Of a stretch of 64,000 nt of DNA, positions 19,379 through 31,683 are shown in pieces. The DNA is from Pseudomonas syringae CC1557. GTDB lineage: Bacteria; Pseudomonadota; Gammaproteobacteria; Pseudomonadales; Pseudomonadaceae. The notes below the pieces were generated by a model. It did not search any database and was not told the DNA's origin. It worked only from the letters and a program-made list of their open reading frames with translations. The stretch spans positions 930,001 through 994,000 of the forward strand of contig NZ_CP007014.1 of the NCBI RefSeq assembly GCF_000452705.1, in the 5' to 3' direction. The translations under genes were made by a program, and so were the position numbers. The stretch's first letter is position 1. Each line of letters begins with the position of its first letter.

Positions 19379-19845
19379 TGCAAAACCGTGCCATCGAAAC
19401 CGGAGTCGGCTTGTTTCTGCTCGCCGGGATACTGGCTCTGCTCCTGCTGGCCCTGCGAGTCAGTGGTCTGAGCACAAGCGCGAGTACCGATACCTATAAA
19501 CTTTATGCCTACTTCGACAATCTTGCCGGTTTGACTGTCAGAGCCAAGGTCAGCATGGCTGGCGTGACGATTGGCAAGGTGACCGCGATTGATCTGGATC
19601 GCGATACCTTTACCGGGCGTGTCACGCTGGAGATTCAGAAAAAGGTCGATAACCTGCCTTCCGACTCGACAGCGTCGATCCTGACCGCCGGCTTGCTGGG
19701 TGAAAAATACATCGGTCTCAGCGTCGGTGGCGATGACAAACTGCTCAAGGATGGCGGGACCATTCATGACACGCAGTCTTCGCTCGTACTTGAAGACCTG
19801 ATCGGAAAATTCCTGCTCAATACTGTAAGTAAAGACGCCAAGTGA
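19378..19845 (+). CDS. mlaD: Phospholipid transport MCE protein MlaD
   Basis: A 155 aa protein with one N-terminal membrane segment (about 8-27) followed by a single MCE domain (about 39-116; YFDNLAGLTVRAKVSMAGVT). MlaD forms a hexameric ring on MlaE that contacts lipids and MlaC. The size matches the single-MCE-domain family. It starts within the mlaE stop and is followed after ten bases by mlaC. Confidence 0.96.
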   Translation: MQNRAIETGVGLFLLAGILALLLLALRVSGLSTSASTDTYKLYAYFDNLAGLTVRAKVSMAGVTIGKVTAIDLDRDTFTGRVTLEIQKKVDNLPSDSTASILTAGLLGEKYIGLSVGGDDKLLKDGGTIHDTQSSLVLEDLIGKFLLNTVSKDAK

Positions 19846-19855
19846 GGAGCTTCAA

Positions 19856-20506
19856 ATGATCTCTATTCTGCGCCGTGGCCTGCTGGTATTGCTGGCCACC
19901 CTGCCAATGCTGGCGAATGCCGCGGCGACCCCCTCGGCTCATGATCTGGTGGAACGCACCACCAAGGAATTGCTGAGTGACCTGGCGACCAATCGTGAGC
20001 AATACAAAGCCAATCCAAGCGCGTTCTACGATGCGCTGAACCGGATTGTCGGCCCTGTCGTGGACGCGGATGGCATTTCCAAAAGCATCATGACCGTCAA
20101 GTATTCCCGCAAGGCAACGCCTGATCAGGTGAAGCGGTTCGAAGAAAACTTCAAACGCAGCCTGATGCAGTTCTATGGCAATGCCTTGCTTGAATTCAAC
20201 AATCAGGGCATCACCGTTGCACCTGCCAAAGACGAAGGCGATGACCGCACCAGCGTGGACATGCAGGTTAAGGGCAGCAATGGCGCGGTCTATCCGGTTT
20301 CCTACACGCTGGTCAAGCTGAACGGCGAGTGGAAGGTACGTAACGTTGTCATCAACGGTATCAATATCGGCAAGCTGTTCCGTGATCAGTTCGCCGACGC
20401 CATGCAGCGTAACGGCAACAACCTGGACACCACGATCAACAACTGGGCTGGCGAGGTCGCCAAGACCAAGTCCACCGTAGACGCTGCGCAGAAGCCTGCA
20501 CAATGA
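19856..20506 (+). CDS. mlaC: Periplasmic phospholipid-binding protein MlaC
   Basis: A 216 aa Ttg2D/MlaC protein with a clear signal peptide (1 to about 22, cleavage after MLANA). The mature part is helical with the family segment ANPSAFYDALNRIVGPVVD and the beta region YPVSYTLVKLNGEWKVRNV. It shuttles phospholipids across the periplasm between the MlaA-porin complex and MlaFEDB. An AGGAG ribosome site precedes the start, and the stop overlaps the mlaB ATG (ATGA). Confidence 0.96.
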   Translation: MISILRRGLLVLLATLPMLANAAATPSAHDLVERTTKELLSDLATNREQYKANPSAFYDALNRIVGPVVDADGISKSIMTVKYSRKATPDQVKRFEENFKRSLMQFYGNALLEFNNQGITVAPAKDEGDDRTSVDMQVKGSNGAVYPVSYTLVKLNGEWKVRNVVINGINIGKLFRDQFADAMQRNGNNLDTTINNWAGEVAKTKSTVDAAQKPAQ

Positions 20507-20808
20507 CTGAGTCCGCTGTCCGTCTCGTCGGGCCAGGCGAGCTCAAAATGATCGGAGTGCTGGACTTTCGCACCGGGCCGCAACTGCGCAAGCAGGGCGC
20601 GGCACTGATCAAGTCCGGGGATCTGACCGAGTTGACGCTGGACTGTTCGGATGTCGAGAAGTCCAGCAGTGTAGGCCTGGCGCTCGTGCTGGCGTTCATG
20701 CGTGACGCCAGGGATGCTGGCAAGTCGCTCACCGTGCGTTCGCTGCCCCAGGATATGCGTGAAATAGCCCGTGTCTCCGGTCTGACCGAGCTATTGAACA
20801 TTCACTGA
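20503..20808 (+). CDS. mlaB: MlaB STAS-domain subunit
   Basis: A 101 aa single STAS-domain protein (LTLDCSDVEKSSSVGLALVLAF is the loop-helix region typical of anti-sigma-antagonist folds). MlaB binds MlaF and is needed for stable assembly and activity of the transporter. It overlaps mlaC by four bases and closes the mlaFEDCB operon. Confidence 0.93.
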   Translation: MTESAVRLVGPGELKMIGVLDFRTGPQLRKQGAALIKSGDLTELTLDCSDVEKSSSVGLALVLAFMRDARDAGKSLTVRSLPQDMREIARVSGLTELLNIH

Positions 20809-20823
20809 CAGGCGTTATCCTGA

Positions 20824-20876
20824 AAGCCCTTTGTACGGAGCCGCTCGTTGGGCTTCGCATAACATGGGCTTTTTTG
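20824..20876 (+). terminator. Terminator-like structure between mlaB and ibaG with two alternative pairings
   Basis: AAGCCC (20824-20829) can pair with GGGCTT at 20850-20855 or with GGGCTT at 20866-20871. The second is followed by a T-run (20870-20875). The long loop makes it a weak terminator, but the arrangement could allow partial read-through from mlaB into ibaG. Confidence 0.45.
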
Positions 20877-20921
20877 TATGATGGCCGACCCGCGCGCGTA
20901 CAGCGCCGATCGAGGTTGAGC

Positions 20922-22449
<1,528 letters not shown>

Positions 22450-22455
22450 TAGCGT

Positions 22456-22486
22456 GCGGCCCTGATACCGCTGGTATCAGGGCCGC
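22456..22486. terminator. Perfect 14-bp hairpin after murA
   Basis: GCGGCCCTGATACC (22456-22469) and GGTATCAGGGCCGC (22473-22486) are exact complements around a three-base loop. The downstream bases are CTGTTCTGT, so the T-tract is poor. It is likely a transcription-pausing or mRNA-end-protecting hairpin separating murA from the his genes. Confidence 0.65.
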
Positions 22487-22522
22487 CTGTTCTGTCGCGG
22501 GTGTGATTTCTGATTCGTTTCA

Positions 22523-22545
22523 CCTCGGGCCTGTCAGGCCCGAGG
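22523..22545. repeat. Second strong hairpin in the hisG leader
   Basis: CCTCGGGCCTG (22523-22533) and CAGGCCCGAGG (22535-22545) are exact complements around a single base, which would open to a stem of about nine pairs. It lies 59 bases before the hisG ATG. No T-run follows. It could be a leader or mRNA processing element; no His-rich leader peptide is visible, so classical attenuation is not supported. Confidence 0.5.
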
Positions 22546-22603
22546 GTTGTCAGGCGCCGTTTGCGTCCTGACAAAAGTTTCCTGATAAGGACTGACGTTT
22601 CCC

Positions 22604-23239
22604 ATGTTGACCATCGCACTGTCCAAGGGCCGCATTCTGGATGACACCCTGCCGCTTCTCGCCGAAGCAGGCATCGTGCCGACCGAGAATCCGGACAAGA
22701 GCCGCAAGCTCATCATCCCCACGACCCAGGCTGACGTACGTCTGCTGATCGTGCGCGCAACCGACGTGCCGACTTACGTCGAGCATGGCGCAGCCGACCT
22801 GGGTGTCGCGGGCAAGGATGTGCTGATGGAATACACCGGTCAGGGCCTCTACGAGCCGCTGGACTTGCAGATAGCCAGATGCAGGCTCATGACTGCTGGT
22901 GCAATCGGCGCCGTCGAGCCCAAGGGCCGTCTGCGCGTTGCCACCAAGTTCGTCAATGTTGCCAAGCGTTACTACGCCGAGCAGGGTCGACAGGTCGACA
23001 TCATCAAGCTTTACGGCTCCATGGAGCTGGCTCCGCTGATCGGTTTGGCGGACAAGATCATCGACGTGGTCGACACCGGCAACACTTTGCGTGCCAACGG
23101 TTTGGAGCCGCAGGAGCTGATTGCGCACATCAGTTCGCGCCTGGTAGTAAACAAGGCTTCCATGAAAATGCAGCACGCGCGCATCCAGGCGCTTATCGAC
23201 ACCCTGCGCAAAGCAGTGGAGTCGCGACACCGCGGTTGA
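22604..23239 (+). CDS. hisG: ATP phosphoribosyltransferase, short form
   Basis: A 211 aa short-form HisG, which joins ATP and PRPP in the first step of histidine synthesis. The short form lacks the C-terminal regulatory domain and needs HisZ as partner, which would be encoded elsewhere. Visible family motifs are [14 protein letters not shown] at the N-terminus, [13 protein letters not shown] and the PRPP-binding [16 protein letters not shown]. It is followed by hisD after 123 bases, with a small ACGCAAC/GTTGCGT hairpin (23247-23265) in the gap. Confidence 0.97.
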   Translation: MLTIALSKGRILDDTLPLLAEAGIVPTENPDKSRKLIIPTTQADVRLLIVRATDVPTYVEHGAADLGVAGKDVLMEYTGQGLYEPLDLQIARCRLMTAGAIGAVEPKGRLRVATKFVNVAKRYYAEQGRQVDIIKLYGSMELAPLIGLADKIIDVVDTGNTLRANGLEPQELIAHISSRLVVNKASMKMQHARIQALIDTLRKAVESRHRG

Positions 23240-23362
23240 TCCCTTCACGCAACGTTGAGTTGCGTCCAGCTATCCGTGTCATAGCCAAATTTCTCAGGTG
23301 CCTGCGCGGATAGCTTGGTAGCTTTAGGCTCCTGAGCATCCGCCAATTATTGAGGCCCCGCT

Positions 23363-24709
23363 ATGACCACGCCCACTGCAATTCGCCGACTCGACGCTGC
23401 TGACCCGGATTTCGCACGACATCTGGATCATCTGCTGAGCTGGGAAAGTGTGTCTGACGACTCGGTCAACCTGCGCGTGCTCGACATCATCAAGGCCGTG
23501 CGTGAGCGTGGCGATGCAGCACTGGTCGAGTTCACCCAGAAGTTTGATGGTCTGCAAGTCGCCTCAATGGCCGATCTGATTCTGCCTCGCGAACGTCTGG
23601 AGCTGGCGCTGACCCGCATTACGCCGGTTCAGCGCGAAGCACTGGAAAAGGCCGCCGAGCGCGTGCGCAGCTACCACGAGAAGCAGAAGCAGGATTCCTG
23701 GAGCTATACCGAGGCTGATGGCACGGTGCTGGGCCAGAAAGTCACGCCGTTGGACCGCGCCGGTTTGTATGTGCCCGGCGGCAAGGCTTCCTACCCGTCT
23801 TCGGTGTTGATGAATGCCATCCCGGCGAAAGTTGCCGGCGTGACCGAAGTGGTCATGGTCGTGCCGACGCCGCGTGGCGAAATCAACGAGCTGGTGTTGG
23901 CCGCTGCGTGCATCGCTGGCGTTGACCGGGTGTTTACCATTGGTGGTGCGCAGGCGGTTGCAGCCCTGGCTTACGGCACGGAAAGTGTGCCGAAGGTGGA
24001 TAAAGTCGTCGGCCCTGGCAACATCTATGTCGCCACTGCCAAGCGCCATGTGTTCGGTCAGGTGGGCATCGACATGATTGCCGGTCCGTCCGAGATTCTG
24101 GTGGTGTGCGACGGCCAGACTGATCCTGACTGGATCGCCATGGACCTGTTTTCCCAGGCTGAGCACGACGAAGATGCCCAGGCGATTCTGGTCAGCCCGG
24201 ACGCCGAGTTTCTCGACAAGGTCGCGGCCAGTATCACCCGCTTGCTGCCGACCATGGAGCGCGCGGCGATTGTCGAAACCTCGATCAACGGCCGCGGTGC
24301 GCTGATCAAGGTGGCGGACATGGCTCAGGCGATCGAAGTGGCCAACCGCATTGCACCTGAACACCTTGAGTTGTCGGTGGCCGATCCTGAAGCCTGGCTG
24401 CCGCATATTCGCCACGCAGGCGCAATCTTCATGGGGCGTCATACCTCGGAAGCACTGGGCGATTACTGTGCCGGTCCCAATCATGTCTTGCCGACTTCAG
24501 GTACGGCGCGTTTCTCCTCGCCGCTGGGCGTTTACGATTTTCAAAAGCGTTCCTCGATCATCTATTGCTCACCGCAGGGTGCGTCCGAGCTGGGTAAAAC
24601 CGCTTCCGTACTGGCTCGCGGTGAATCGCTGAGTGGTCACGCGCGCAGCGCCGAATACCGCATCACAGACCCCGACTGGAAAGCTGGCAACACAGAGGAC
24701 GGCAAATAA
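23363..24709 (+). CDS. hisD: Histidinol dehydrogenase
   Basis: A 448 aa zinc enzyme catalysing the last two oxidations to L-histidine. Motifs include [46 protein letters not shown], the AEHDEDAQ zinc and catalytic region, and [18 protein letters not shown] near the C-terminus. The stop overlaps the hisC start by one base, so the two are coupled. Confidence 0.98.
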   Translation: MTTPTAIRRLDAADPDFARHLDHLLSWESVSDDSVNLRVLDIIKAVRERGDAALVEFTQKFDGLQVASMADLILPRERLELALTRITPVQREALEKAAERVRSYHEKQKQDSWSYTEADGTVLGQKVTPLDRAGLYVPGGKASYPSSVLMNAIPAKVAGVTEVVMVVPTPRGEINELVLAAACIAGVDRVFTIGGAQAVAALAYGTESVPKVDKVVGPGNIYVATAKRHVFGQVGIDMIAGPSEILVVCDGQTDPDWIAMDLFSQAEHDEDAQAILVSPDAEFLDKVAASITRLLPTMERAAIVETSINGRGALIKVADMAQAIEVANRIAPEHLELSVADPEAWLPHIRHAGAIFMGRHTSEALGDYCAGPNHVLPTSGTARFSSPLGVYDFQKRSSIIYCSPQGASELGKTASVLARGESLSGHARSAEYRITDPDWKAGNTEDGK

Positions 24710-25761
24710 TGAGCAAATTCTGGAGCCCTTTCGTCAGCGGACTGGTGCCTTACGTGCCGGGCGAGCAGCCGAAACTGACCAGGCTGGTCAAACTCAATAC
24801 CAACGAAAACCCGTACGGCCCGTCGCCCAAGGCGCTTGAGGCCATGCGTGTTGCGCTGACCGACGATCTGCGTCTGTATCCCGATCCCAACAGCGACCTG
24901 CTCAAGCATGCGGTCGCCAGCTATTACAGCGTGCAGCCCAATCAAGTGTTTCTCGGCAACGGTTCCGACGAAGTACTGGCACACATCTTCCACGCATTGT
25001 TTCAGCACAATGCGCCGCTGCTGTTCCCGGACATCAGCTACAGCTTCTACCCGGTGTACTGCGGCCTTTATGGCATTGATTATGAAGTGATCCCACTGGA
25101 CGAGCAGTTCCAGATTCGCGCCGAAGACTACGCCAGGCCGAATGCCGGGATCATCTTCCCCAACCCGAACGCACCGACTGGCTGCTTGCTGGGCCTGGAC
25201 GCGGTCGAGCAGATCATCAAGGCCAGCCCGGATTCGGTGGTGGTGGTCGACGAGGCGTACATAGACTTTGGCGGCGAAACCGCGATCACACTGGTGGATC
25301 GTTATCCGAACCTGCTGGTGACCCAAACGCTGTCCAAGTCACGCTCGCTGGCCGGATTGCGGGTTGGCTTGGCAGTGGGGCATCCGGACCTGATCGAAGC
25401 ACTGGAGCGGGTCAAGAACAGCTTCAACTCCTACCCGCTTGACCGCATGGCCAACGTCGGCGGGGCAGCGGCTTTCGAGGATCGCGAACACTTCGAATCG
25501 ACGCGCAACAAAGTCATTGAAAGTCGTGAAGCGTTGGTCGAGCAGTTGCAGGCCAAGGGTTTTGAAGTGCTGCCCTCGGCCGCCAACTTCATCTTCGCCC
25601 GCCACCCACAGCACGACGCTGCCGGCCTGGCGGCAAAGCTGCGCGAGCAGGGCGTCATCGTCCGCCACTTCAAACAGCAGCGAATTGCCCAGTTCCTGCG
25701 CATCAGCATCGGCACGCCAGAGCAGCACGAAGCGTTATTGGAAGGCTTGAGCGGGATTTAA
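24709..25761 (+). CDS. hisC: Histidinol-phosphate aminotransferase
   Basis: A 350 aa fold-type I PLP aminotransferase. The Schiff-base lysine is K210 in [14 protein letters not shown], and other conserved parts are [21 protein letters not shown] and NPNAPTG. It converts imidazole-acetol phosphate to histidinol phosphate. The hisG-hisD-hisC order next to murA matches other pseudomonads. It is convergent with algW across a REP-like palindrome. Confidence 0.96.
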   Translation: MSKFWSPFVSGLVPYVPGEQPKLTRLVKLNTNENPYGPSPKALEAMRVALTDDLRLYPDPNSDLLKHAVASYYSVQPNQVFLGNGSDEVLAHIFHALFQHNAPLLFPDISYSFYPVYCGLYGIDYEVIPLDEQFQIRAEDYARPNAGIIFPNPNAPTGCLLGLDAVEQIIKASPDSVVVVDEAYIDFGGETAITLVDRYPNLLVTQTLSKSRSLAGLRVGLAVGHPDLIEALERVKNSFNSYPLDRMANVGGAAAFEDREHFESTRNKVIESREALVEQLQAKGFEVLPSAANFIFARHPQHDAAGLAAKLREQGVIVRHFKQQRIAQFLRISIGTPEQHEALLEGLSGI

Positions 25762-25782
25762 GAAGCAGCAGCGCTGAGATTG

Positions 25783-25819
25783 GACGCAGAGTAACGCCTT
25801 TCGTGACGCTCTGCGTCAC
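25783..25819. repeat. REP-like palindromic element between hisC and algW
   Basis: GACGCAGAG (25783-25791) and CTCTGCGTC (25809-25817) form an outer inverted repeat. A compact inner hairpin, GTGACGC-TCT-GCGTCAC, spans 25803-25819. A near-identical motif recurs near 31000 (TCATGACGCTCCGAGTCAC), so both belong to one dispersed palindromic family. Repeats of this type are abundant between genes in the P. syringae group. It lies between convergent genes and may also act as a transcript end. Confidence 0.65.
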
Positions 25820-25856
25820 AGGTCTGCGCTGTGCCGCACCTTCAGGTACCGGTGCA

Positions 25857-27017
<1,161 letters not shown>

Positions 27018-27128
27018 TGAACAAGTCCTGATGGTTGCGGGCGCAGAAAATTTTGCCACGGGTGCGCCATAATGGCGGGCATTATACGAGTACAACGCAG
27101 CTCTGAACTGCATATTTAGGAGTCTTTT

Positions 27129-27887
27129 ATGGCTGTTGCCCTGAGCACCCTGGTTGAAGAAGCCGACCGCTACCTGAACAGTGCGCGAATTCAGGATTAC
27201 TGCCCCAACGGCCTTCAGGTCGAGGGGCGTCCGCAGGTCATGCGCATCGTCAGCGGCGTCACGGCCAGTCAGGCGTTGCTGGATGCTGCGGTCGACGCTC
27301 AGGCCGATCTGATTCTGGTCCACCACGGTTACTTCTGGAAGGGCGAAAACCCTTGTGTGGTCGGCATGAAGCAGCGCCGCCTGAAAACCTTGCTCAAACA
27401 TGACATCAGCCTGCTGGCCTATCATCTGCCGCTGGATGTGCATCCGGAGGTCGGCAATAACGTGCAACTGGCTCGTCAACTGGACATCACCGTCGAGGGG
27501 CCGCTGGACCCTGAAAATTCGCGGGTCGTCGGGCTGGTAGGTTCGTTGCCTGAAGCCATGACCCCGCGCGATTTTGCTCGTCGGGTGCAGGACGCACTGG
27601 GGCGCGAGCCGCTGCTCATAGAAGGCAGTCAGATGATTCGCCGGGTCGGCTGGTGTACCGGAGGCGGCCAGGGTTATATCGATCAGGCGGTGCTGGAAGG
27701 CGTCGACCTGTTCCTGAGTGGCGAAGCGTCAGAGCAGACCTTTCACAGCGCACGGGAAAACGACATCAGCTTTATCGCAGCCGGTCATCACGCCACCGAG
27801 CGCTACGGTGTTCAGGCGCTGGGTGATTACCTGGCAAGGCGTTTTGCGCTGGAGCATATCTTTATCGACTGCCCGAACCCGATCTGA
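27129..27887 (+). CDS. Nif3-like dinuclear metal center protein (YbgI family)
   Basis: A 252 aa protein of the Nif3/YbgI family. Metal-binding residues are visible in LVHHGYFWKG near residue 65 and in AGHHATERYGVQALG near the C-terminus. Family members are toroidal hexamers with a dinuclear metal site. A GTP cyclohydrolase-like name is often attached but the real role is unknown. It is divergent from algW across 111 bases, the same neighbourhood as in other pseudomonads. Confidence 0.92.
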   Translation: MAVALSTLVEEADRYLNSARIQDYCPNGLQVEGRPQVMRIVSGVTASQALLDAAVDAQADLILVHHGYFWKGENPCVVGMKQRRLKTLLKHDISLLAYHLPLDVHPEVGNNVQLARQLDITVEGPLDPENSRVVGLVGSLPEAMTPRDFARRVQDALGREPLLIEGSQMIRRVGWCTGGGQGYIDQAVLEGVDLFLSGEASEQTFHSARENDISFIAAGHHATERYGVQALGDYLARRFALEHIFIDCPNPI

Positions 27888-27907
27888 CGGACCAAGCGGG
27901 GTGGCAT

Positions 27908-27950
27908 ATGCATAGATCGTTTCGATCTAGATGCATCGCTGATTAGCGAT
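27908..27950. promoter_or_regulatory. Two palindromes upstream of cysD
   Basis: ATGCATAGATCG (27908-27919) and CGATCTAGATGCAT (27923-27936) are imperfect inverted copies. Directly after comes ATCGCT-GATT-AGCGAT (27935-27950), a perfect inverted repeat. They sit 85-130 bases before the cysD ATG, where control by CysB (sulfate limitation) would be expected; CysB sites lack a firm consensus, so this is a candidate only. They could alternatively form the transcript end of the Nif3 gene. Confidence 0.4.
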
Positions 27951-28034
27951 ATCACGCATGTTAAAGTCACCGGCTCGAAAACGGCCCGCAGGCCGCCCCG
28001 GGTTTACCCGGTCCATAACGAAACGTGAGTAGCC

Positions 28035-28952
28035 ATGGTTGACAAACTGACGCATCTGAAACAGCTGGAGGCGGAGAGCATCCACATCATCCGTGAGGTC
28101 GCCGCCGAGTTCGATAACCCGGTGATGCTGTACTCGATCGGCAAGGATTCGGCCGTGATGCTGCATTTGGCGCGCAAGGCATTCTTTCCTGGAAAACTGC
28201 CATTCCCGGTCATGCACGTCGATACTCGCTGGAAATTCCAGGAGATGTATCGTTTTCGCGACCAGATGGTCAAGGATCTGGGCCTGGACCTGATTACCCA
28301 CATCAATCCCGATGGCGTAGCGCAGAATATCAATCCGTTCACCCACGGCAGCGCCAAACACACCGACATCATGAAGACCGAAGGCCTGAAGCAGGCTTTG
28401 GACAAACATGGTTTCGATGCCGCTTTCGGCGGTGCCCGACGTGACGAAGAAAAGTCCCGGGCCAAGGAGCGCGTTTATTCGTTCCGCGACAGCAAACACC
28501 GCTGGGACCCGAAGAACCAGCGTCCCGAGCTGTGGAATGTCTATAACGGCAACGTCAACAAGGGCGAGTCGATCCGCGTGTTCCCGCTGTCCAACTGGAC
28601 CGAACTGGACATCTGGCAGTACATCTACCTTGAAGGCATCCCCATCGTACCGCTGTATTTCGCCGCCGAGCGCGACGTGATCGAGAAGAACGGTACGTTG
28701 ATCATGATCGACGACGATCGCATCCTCGAACATCTGACCGATGAAGAGAAGTCACGCATCGTCAAGAAAAAGGTCCGCTTCCGCACCCTCGGCTGCTACC
28801 CGCTGACCGGCGCGGTGGAGTCCGATGCGACCAGCCTGACCGACATCATTCAGGAAATGCTGCTGACGCGAACTTCCGAACGCCAGGGCCGGGTCATCGA
28901 CCACGACGGCGCTGGGTCGATGGAAGAGAAGAAACGTCAGGGTTATTTCTAA
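28035..28952 (+). CDS. cysD: Sulfate adenylyltransferase subunit 2
   Basis: A 305 aa PP-loop ATP pyrophosphatase. The loop SIGKDSAVM lies at about 36-44, and later conserved parts are [15 protein letters not shown] and the [16 protein letters not shown] block. With the CysN GTPase it makes adenosine 5'-phosphosulfate from sulfate and ATP. cysNC follows 12 bases downstream with an AAGGAGG ribosome site, giving a two-gene sulfate-activation operon. Confidence 0.98.
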   Translation: MVDKLTHLKQLEAESIHIIREVAAEFDNPVMLYSIGKDSAVMLHLARKAFFPGKLPFPVMHVDTRWKFQEMYRFRDQMVKDLGLDLITHINPDGVAQNINPFTHGSAKHTDIMKTEGLKQALDKHGFDAAFGGARRDEEKSRAKERVYSFRDSKHRWDPKNQRPELWNVYNGNVNKGESIRVFPLSNWTELDIWQYIYLEGIPIVPLYFAAERDVIEKNGTLIMIDDDRILEHLTDEEKSRIVKKKVRFRTLGCYPLTGAVESDATSLTDIIQEMLLTRTSERQGRVIDHDGAGSMEEKKRQGYF

Positions 28953-28964
28953 GGAGGATGTCAC

Positions 28965-30863
28965 ATGTCGCATCAATCTGATTTGATCAGCGAGGACATC
29001 CTCGCCTATCTGGGCCAGCACGAACGCAAGGAAATGCTGCGCTTTCTTACCTGTGGCAACGTCGATGACGGCAAGAGCACGCTGATCGGCCGTCTGCTGC
29101 ACGACTCGAAGATGATCTACGAAGACCATCTGGAAGCCATTACCCGCGATTCGAAGAAGTCCGGCACTACCGGCGATGATGTCGATCTGGCGTTGCTGGT
29201 AGACGGCCTGCAGGCCGAACGCGAGCAGGGCATCACCATCGATGTCGCCTATCGCTATTTCTCGACCGCCAAGCGCAAATTCATCATTGCCGATACCCCG
29301 GGCCACGAGCAGTACACCCGCAACATGGCCACTGGTGCATCAACCTGTGACCTGGCGATCATTCTGGTGGACGCGCGCTATGGCGTGCAGACCCAGACCC
29401 GGCGTCACAGCTACATCGCTTCGCTGCTGGGCATCAAGCACATCGTCGTCGCCATCAACAAGATGGACCTCAACGGTTTCGATGAAAGCGTCTTCGAGTC
29501 GATCAAGGCGGACTACCTCAAGTTTGCCGACGGTATTGCCTTCAAGCCGACCACCATGGCGTTCGTGCCGATGTCGGCGCTCAAGGGCGACAACGTGGTG
29601 AACAAGAGCGAGCGTTCGCCCTGGTACACCGGTCAGTCCTTGATGGAGATTCTTGAAACCGTTGAAATCGCCAACGACCGCAACTACACCGACCTGCGAT
29701 TCCCGGTGCAGTACGTCAATCGTCCAAACCTCAACTTCCGTGGTTTTGCCGGTACGCTGGCCAGCGGCATCGTGCATAAGGGTGATGAAATCGTCGTGCT
29801 GCCTTCGGGCAAGAGCAGCCGCGTGAAGTCCATCGTCACGTTCGAGGGCGAACTGGAGCAGGCTGGACCGGGTCAGGCGGTGACGCTGACCATGGAAGAC
29901 GAGATCGACATCTCCCGTGGTGATTTGTTGGTGCATGCCGACAACGTTCCGTTGGTCAGCGATGCGTTCGACGCCATGCTGGTGTGGATGGCTGAAGAAC
30001 CGATGCTGCCGGGCAAGAAGTACGACATCAAGCGTGCGACCAGTTACGTGCCGGGCTCGATTGCCAGCATCACTCATCGGGTCGATGTGAACACGCTGGA
30101 AGAAGGGCCTGCGAGCTCCTTGCAGTTGAACGAGATCGGCCGCGTCAAAGTCAGCCTTGATGCCCCCATCGCGCTGGATGGCTACGACAGTAACCGCACC
30201 ACCGGCGCCTTCATCGTTATCGATCGGTTGACCAACGGCACCGTGGCGGCGGGCATGATCATCGCCAAGCCGGTTTCGGCGGGTGGCTCGCAGCATCATG
30301 GCGAGCTGGCTCACGTATCCACCGAAGAACGTGCGCAGCGTTTCGGACAACAGCCTGCCACGGTGCTGTTCAGCGGATTGTCTGGCGCAGGCAAGAGCAC
30401 ACTGGCGTATGCGGTCGAGCGCCGGTTGTTCGACATGGGCCGTGCGGTCTATGTGCTGGACGGCCAGAACCTGCGTCATGACCTGAACAAGGGCTTGTCC
30501 CAGGATCGTGCCGGGCGTACTGAGAACTGGAGTCGTGCCGCGCATGTCGCGCGTCAGTTCAACGAAGCGGGCTTACTGACTTTGGCCGCGTTTGTTGCAC
30601 CGGATGCCGAAGGGCGTGAGCGCGCCAAGGTGTTGATCGGCAAGGAGCGTCTGATCACTGTCTACGTCCAGGCCTCGCCAGCTGTCTGCCGCGAACGCGA
30701 TCCGCAAGGCCTGTATGCCGCCGATGGCGATAACATTCCGGGCGAGTCCTTCCCGTATGACGTGCCCCTGAATGCCGATCTGGTGATCGACACGCAGACA
30801 TTCAGCGTGGAAGAAAGCGTCAGGCAGGTGCTGGAGCTGCTGCGTGAGCGCGGCGCGATCTGA
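28965..30863 (+). CDS. cysNC: Bifunctional sulfate adenylyltransferase subunit 1 / APS kinase
   Basis: A 632 aa fusion. Residues 1 to about 440 are the CysN GTPase, with P-loop GNVDDGKS (about 31-38), [12 protein letters not shown] and NKMD plus EF-Tu-like beta domains. Residues about 460-632 are APS kinase (CysC), with its own P-loop GLSGAGKST near 471-479 and the [18 protein letters not shown] segment. GTP hydrolysis drives APS formation with CysD, and the C-terminal kinase makes PAPS. The fusion is usual in Pseudomonas; enterobacteria keep cysN and cysC apart. Confidence 0.98.
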   Translation: MSHQSDLISEDILAYLGQHERKEMLRFLTCGNVDDGKSTLIGRLLHDSKMIYEDHLEAITRDSKKSGTTGDDVDLALLVDGLQAEREQGITIDVAYRYFSTAKRKFIIADTPGHEQYTRNMATGASTCDLAIILVDARYGVQTQTRRHSYIASLLGIKHIVVAINKMDLNGFDESVFESIKADYLKFADGIAFKPTTMAFVPMSALKGDNVVNKSERSPWYTGQSLMEILETVEIANDRNYTDLRFPVQYVNRPNLNFRGFAGTLASGIVHKGDEIVVLPSGKSSRVKSIVTFEGELEQAGPGQAVTLTMEDEIDISRGDLLVHADNVPLVSDAFDAMLVWMAEEPMLPGKKYDIKRATSYVPGSIASITHRVDVNTLEEGPASSLQLNEIGRVKVSLDAPIALDGYDSNRTTGAFIVIDRLTNGTVAAGMIIAKPVSAGGSQHHGELAHVSTEERAQRFGQQPATVLFSGLSGAGKSTLAYAVERRLFDMGRAVYVLDGQNLRHDLNKGLSQDRAGRTENWSRAAHVARQFNEAGLLTLAAFVAPDAEGRERAKVLIGKERLITVYVQASPAVCRERDPQGLYAADGDNIPGESFPYDVPLNADLVIDTQTFSVEESVRQVLELLRERGAI

Positions 30864-30897
30864 TTACAAGCACTGACACCTTGTCAGTTATCTGAGC

Positions 30898-31020
30898 GGA
30901 CGCGGAGCGTCCAGAGCTGCATGCCACGCGGAGCATGGGTACGAGAGGGGTTCCAAGGGCATCTCTCGTTCCTCACGCTCCAGCGCGGGAATGCCTTTCA
31001 TGACGCTCCGAGTCACCGTT
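30898..31020. repeat. Composite palindromic intergenic repeat (REP family) after cysNC
   Basis: Three nested parts can be read. GGACGC-GGA-GCGTCC is a hairpin at 30898-30912. A large imperfect inverted repeat pairs 30919-30947 with 30962-30994 (GAGAG of the left arm against CTCTC of the right). The motif TGACGCTCCGAGTCA follows near 31000. The last motif resembles the hairpin at 25803-25819. The composition matches mobile-looking palindromic repeats widespread in P. syringae-type genomes. No gene is present. Confidence 0.6.
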
Positions 31021-31040
31021 TTGCGTCACACAGCGCCCAC

Positions 31041-31079
31041 AAAAAAGCCCGCCGCAGATGTCTCTGCGGCGGGCTTTTT
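31041..31079. terminator. Bidirectional intrinsic terminator between cysNC and zapG
   Basis: A 12-bp GC-rich stem GCCCGCCGCAGA (31047-31058) / TCTGCGGCGGGC (31063-31074) with a four-base loop is flanked by six A on the left and five T on the right, so it can end transcription on both strands. It serves the convergent cysNC and zapG genes. Confidence 0.93.
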
Positions 31080-31094
31080 GTGTTGTGGCATACG

Positions 31095-31538
31095 TTACTT
31101 TTTCAAGCCGTAATGCTCATCCAGCATGCCTGGGGAGTTAGGCGACTTGGGCGCGTAATCCTTCGGTGTCTCGGTATCCCGCGGTGGGGTCAGGCGGTCG
31201 CGATGATCGCGATGCGCATGGTTGGCCTCCGGATGCAGGGCGGCCAGCAGGCGTTGACGGGTCAGCTCATCAAGGGCCAGACGGTTGGCGCCCTCGGCGA
31301 GGTGTTCCTGAACGTCCTGATAACTCTGCGAAAGCTTTTGTACCAGATTGGCCGTGCTGTTGAAGTGAGTGACCACCTCGTTCTGATAGGTATCGAAACG
31401 CTCCTGAATGTCATCCAGCTGGCGCTGAGTGCTGTTCGGAACGGTGTTGGGCAGCAGACGTGCCACCAGGAAACCAATGACGACACCGGCAACCAGGGCG
31501 AGCGTCGGCAGCAACCAGACTAAGAGCGAGTGTTCCAC
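31095..31538 (-). CDS. zapG: ZapG / YhcB family inner-membrane protein (DUF1043)
   Basis: A 147 aa protein with one N-terminal membrane segment (about 6-25), then a coiled-coil region (about 35-100; QRQLDDIQERFDTYQNEVV) and a charged Pro- and His-rich tail. YhcB/ZapG in E. coli links cell division, envelope synthesis and cell shape. The assignment rests on the segment VVIGFLVARLLPN, size and topology. It lies beside the convergent terminator and is divergent from the hydrolase gene. Confidence 0.88.
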   Translation of the reverse strand: MEHSLLVWLLPTLALVAGVVIGFLVARLLPNTVPNSTQRQLDDIQERFDTYQNEVVTHFNSTANLVQKLSQSYQDVQEHLAEGANRLALDELTRQRLLAALHPEANHAHRDHRDRLTPPRDTETPKDYAPKSPNSPGMLDEHYGLKK

Positions 31539-31683
31539 GAGTCCTTCCTCTATAAACGGCTTTGCTTTACGTTAACGGCTCGAACCTGCGCTGTATACCC
31601 GCGACATGTCGTTGATATGCAAGCCGCAGACAATCAGCTAGACGAGTCGACCCATTTCGAGGTCACGGAGTTCTGTTTTGCTC

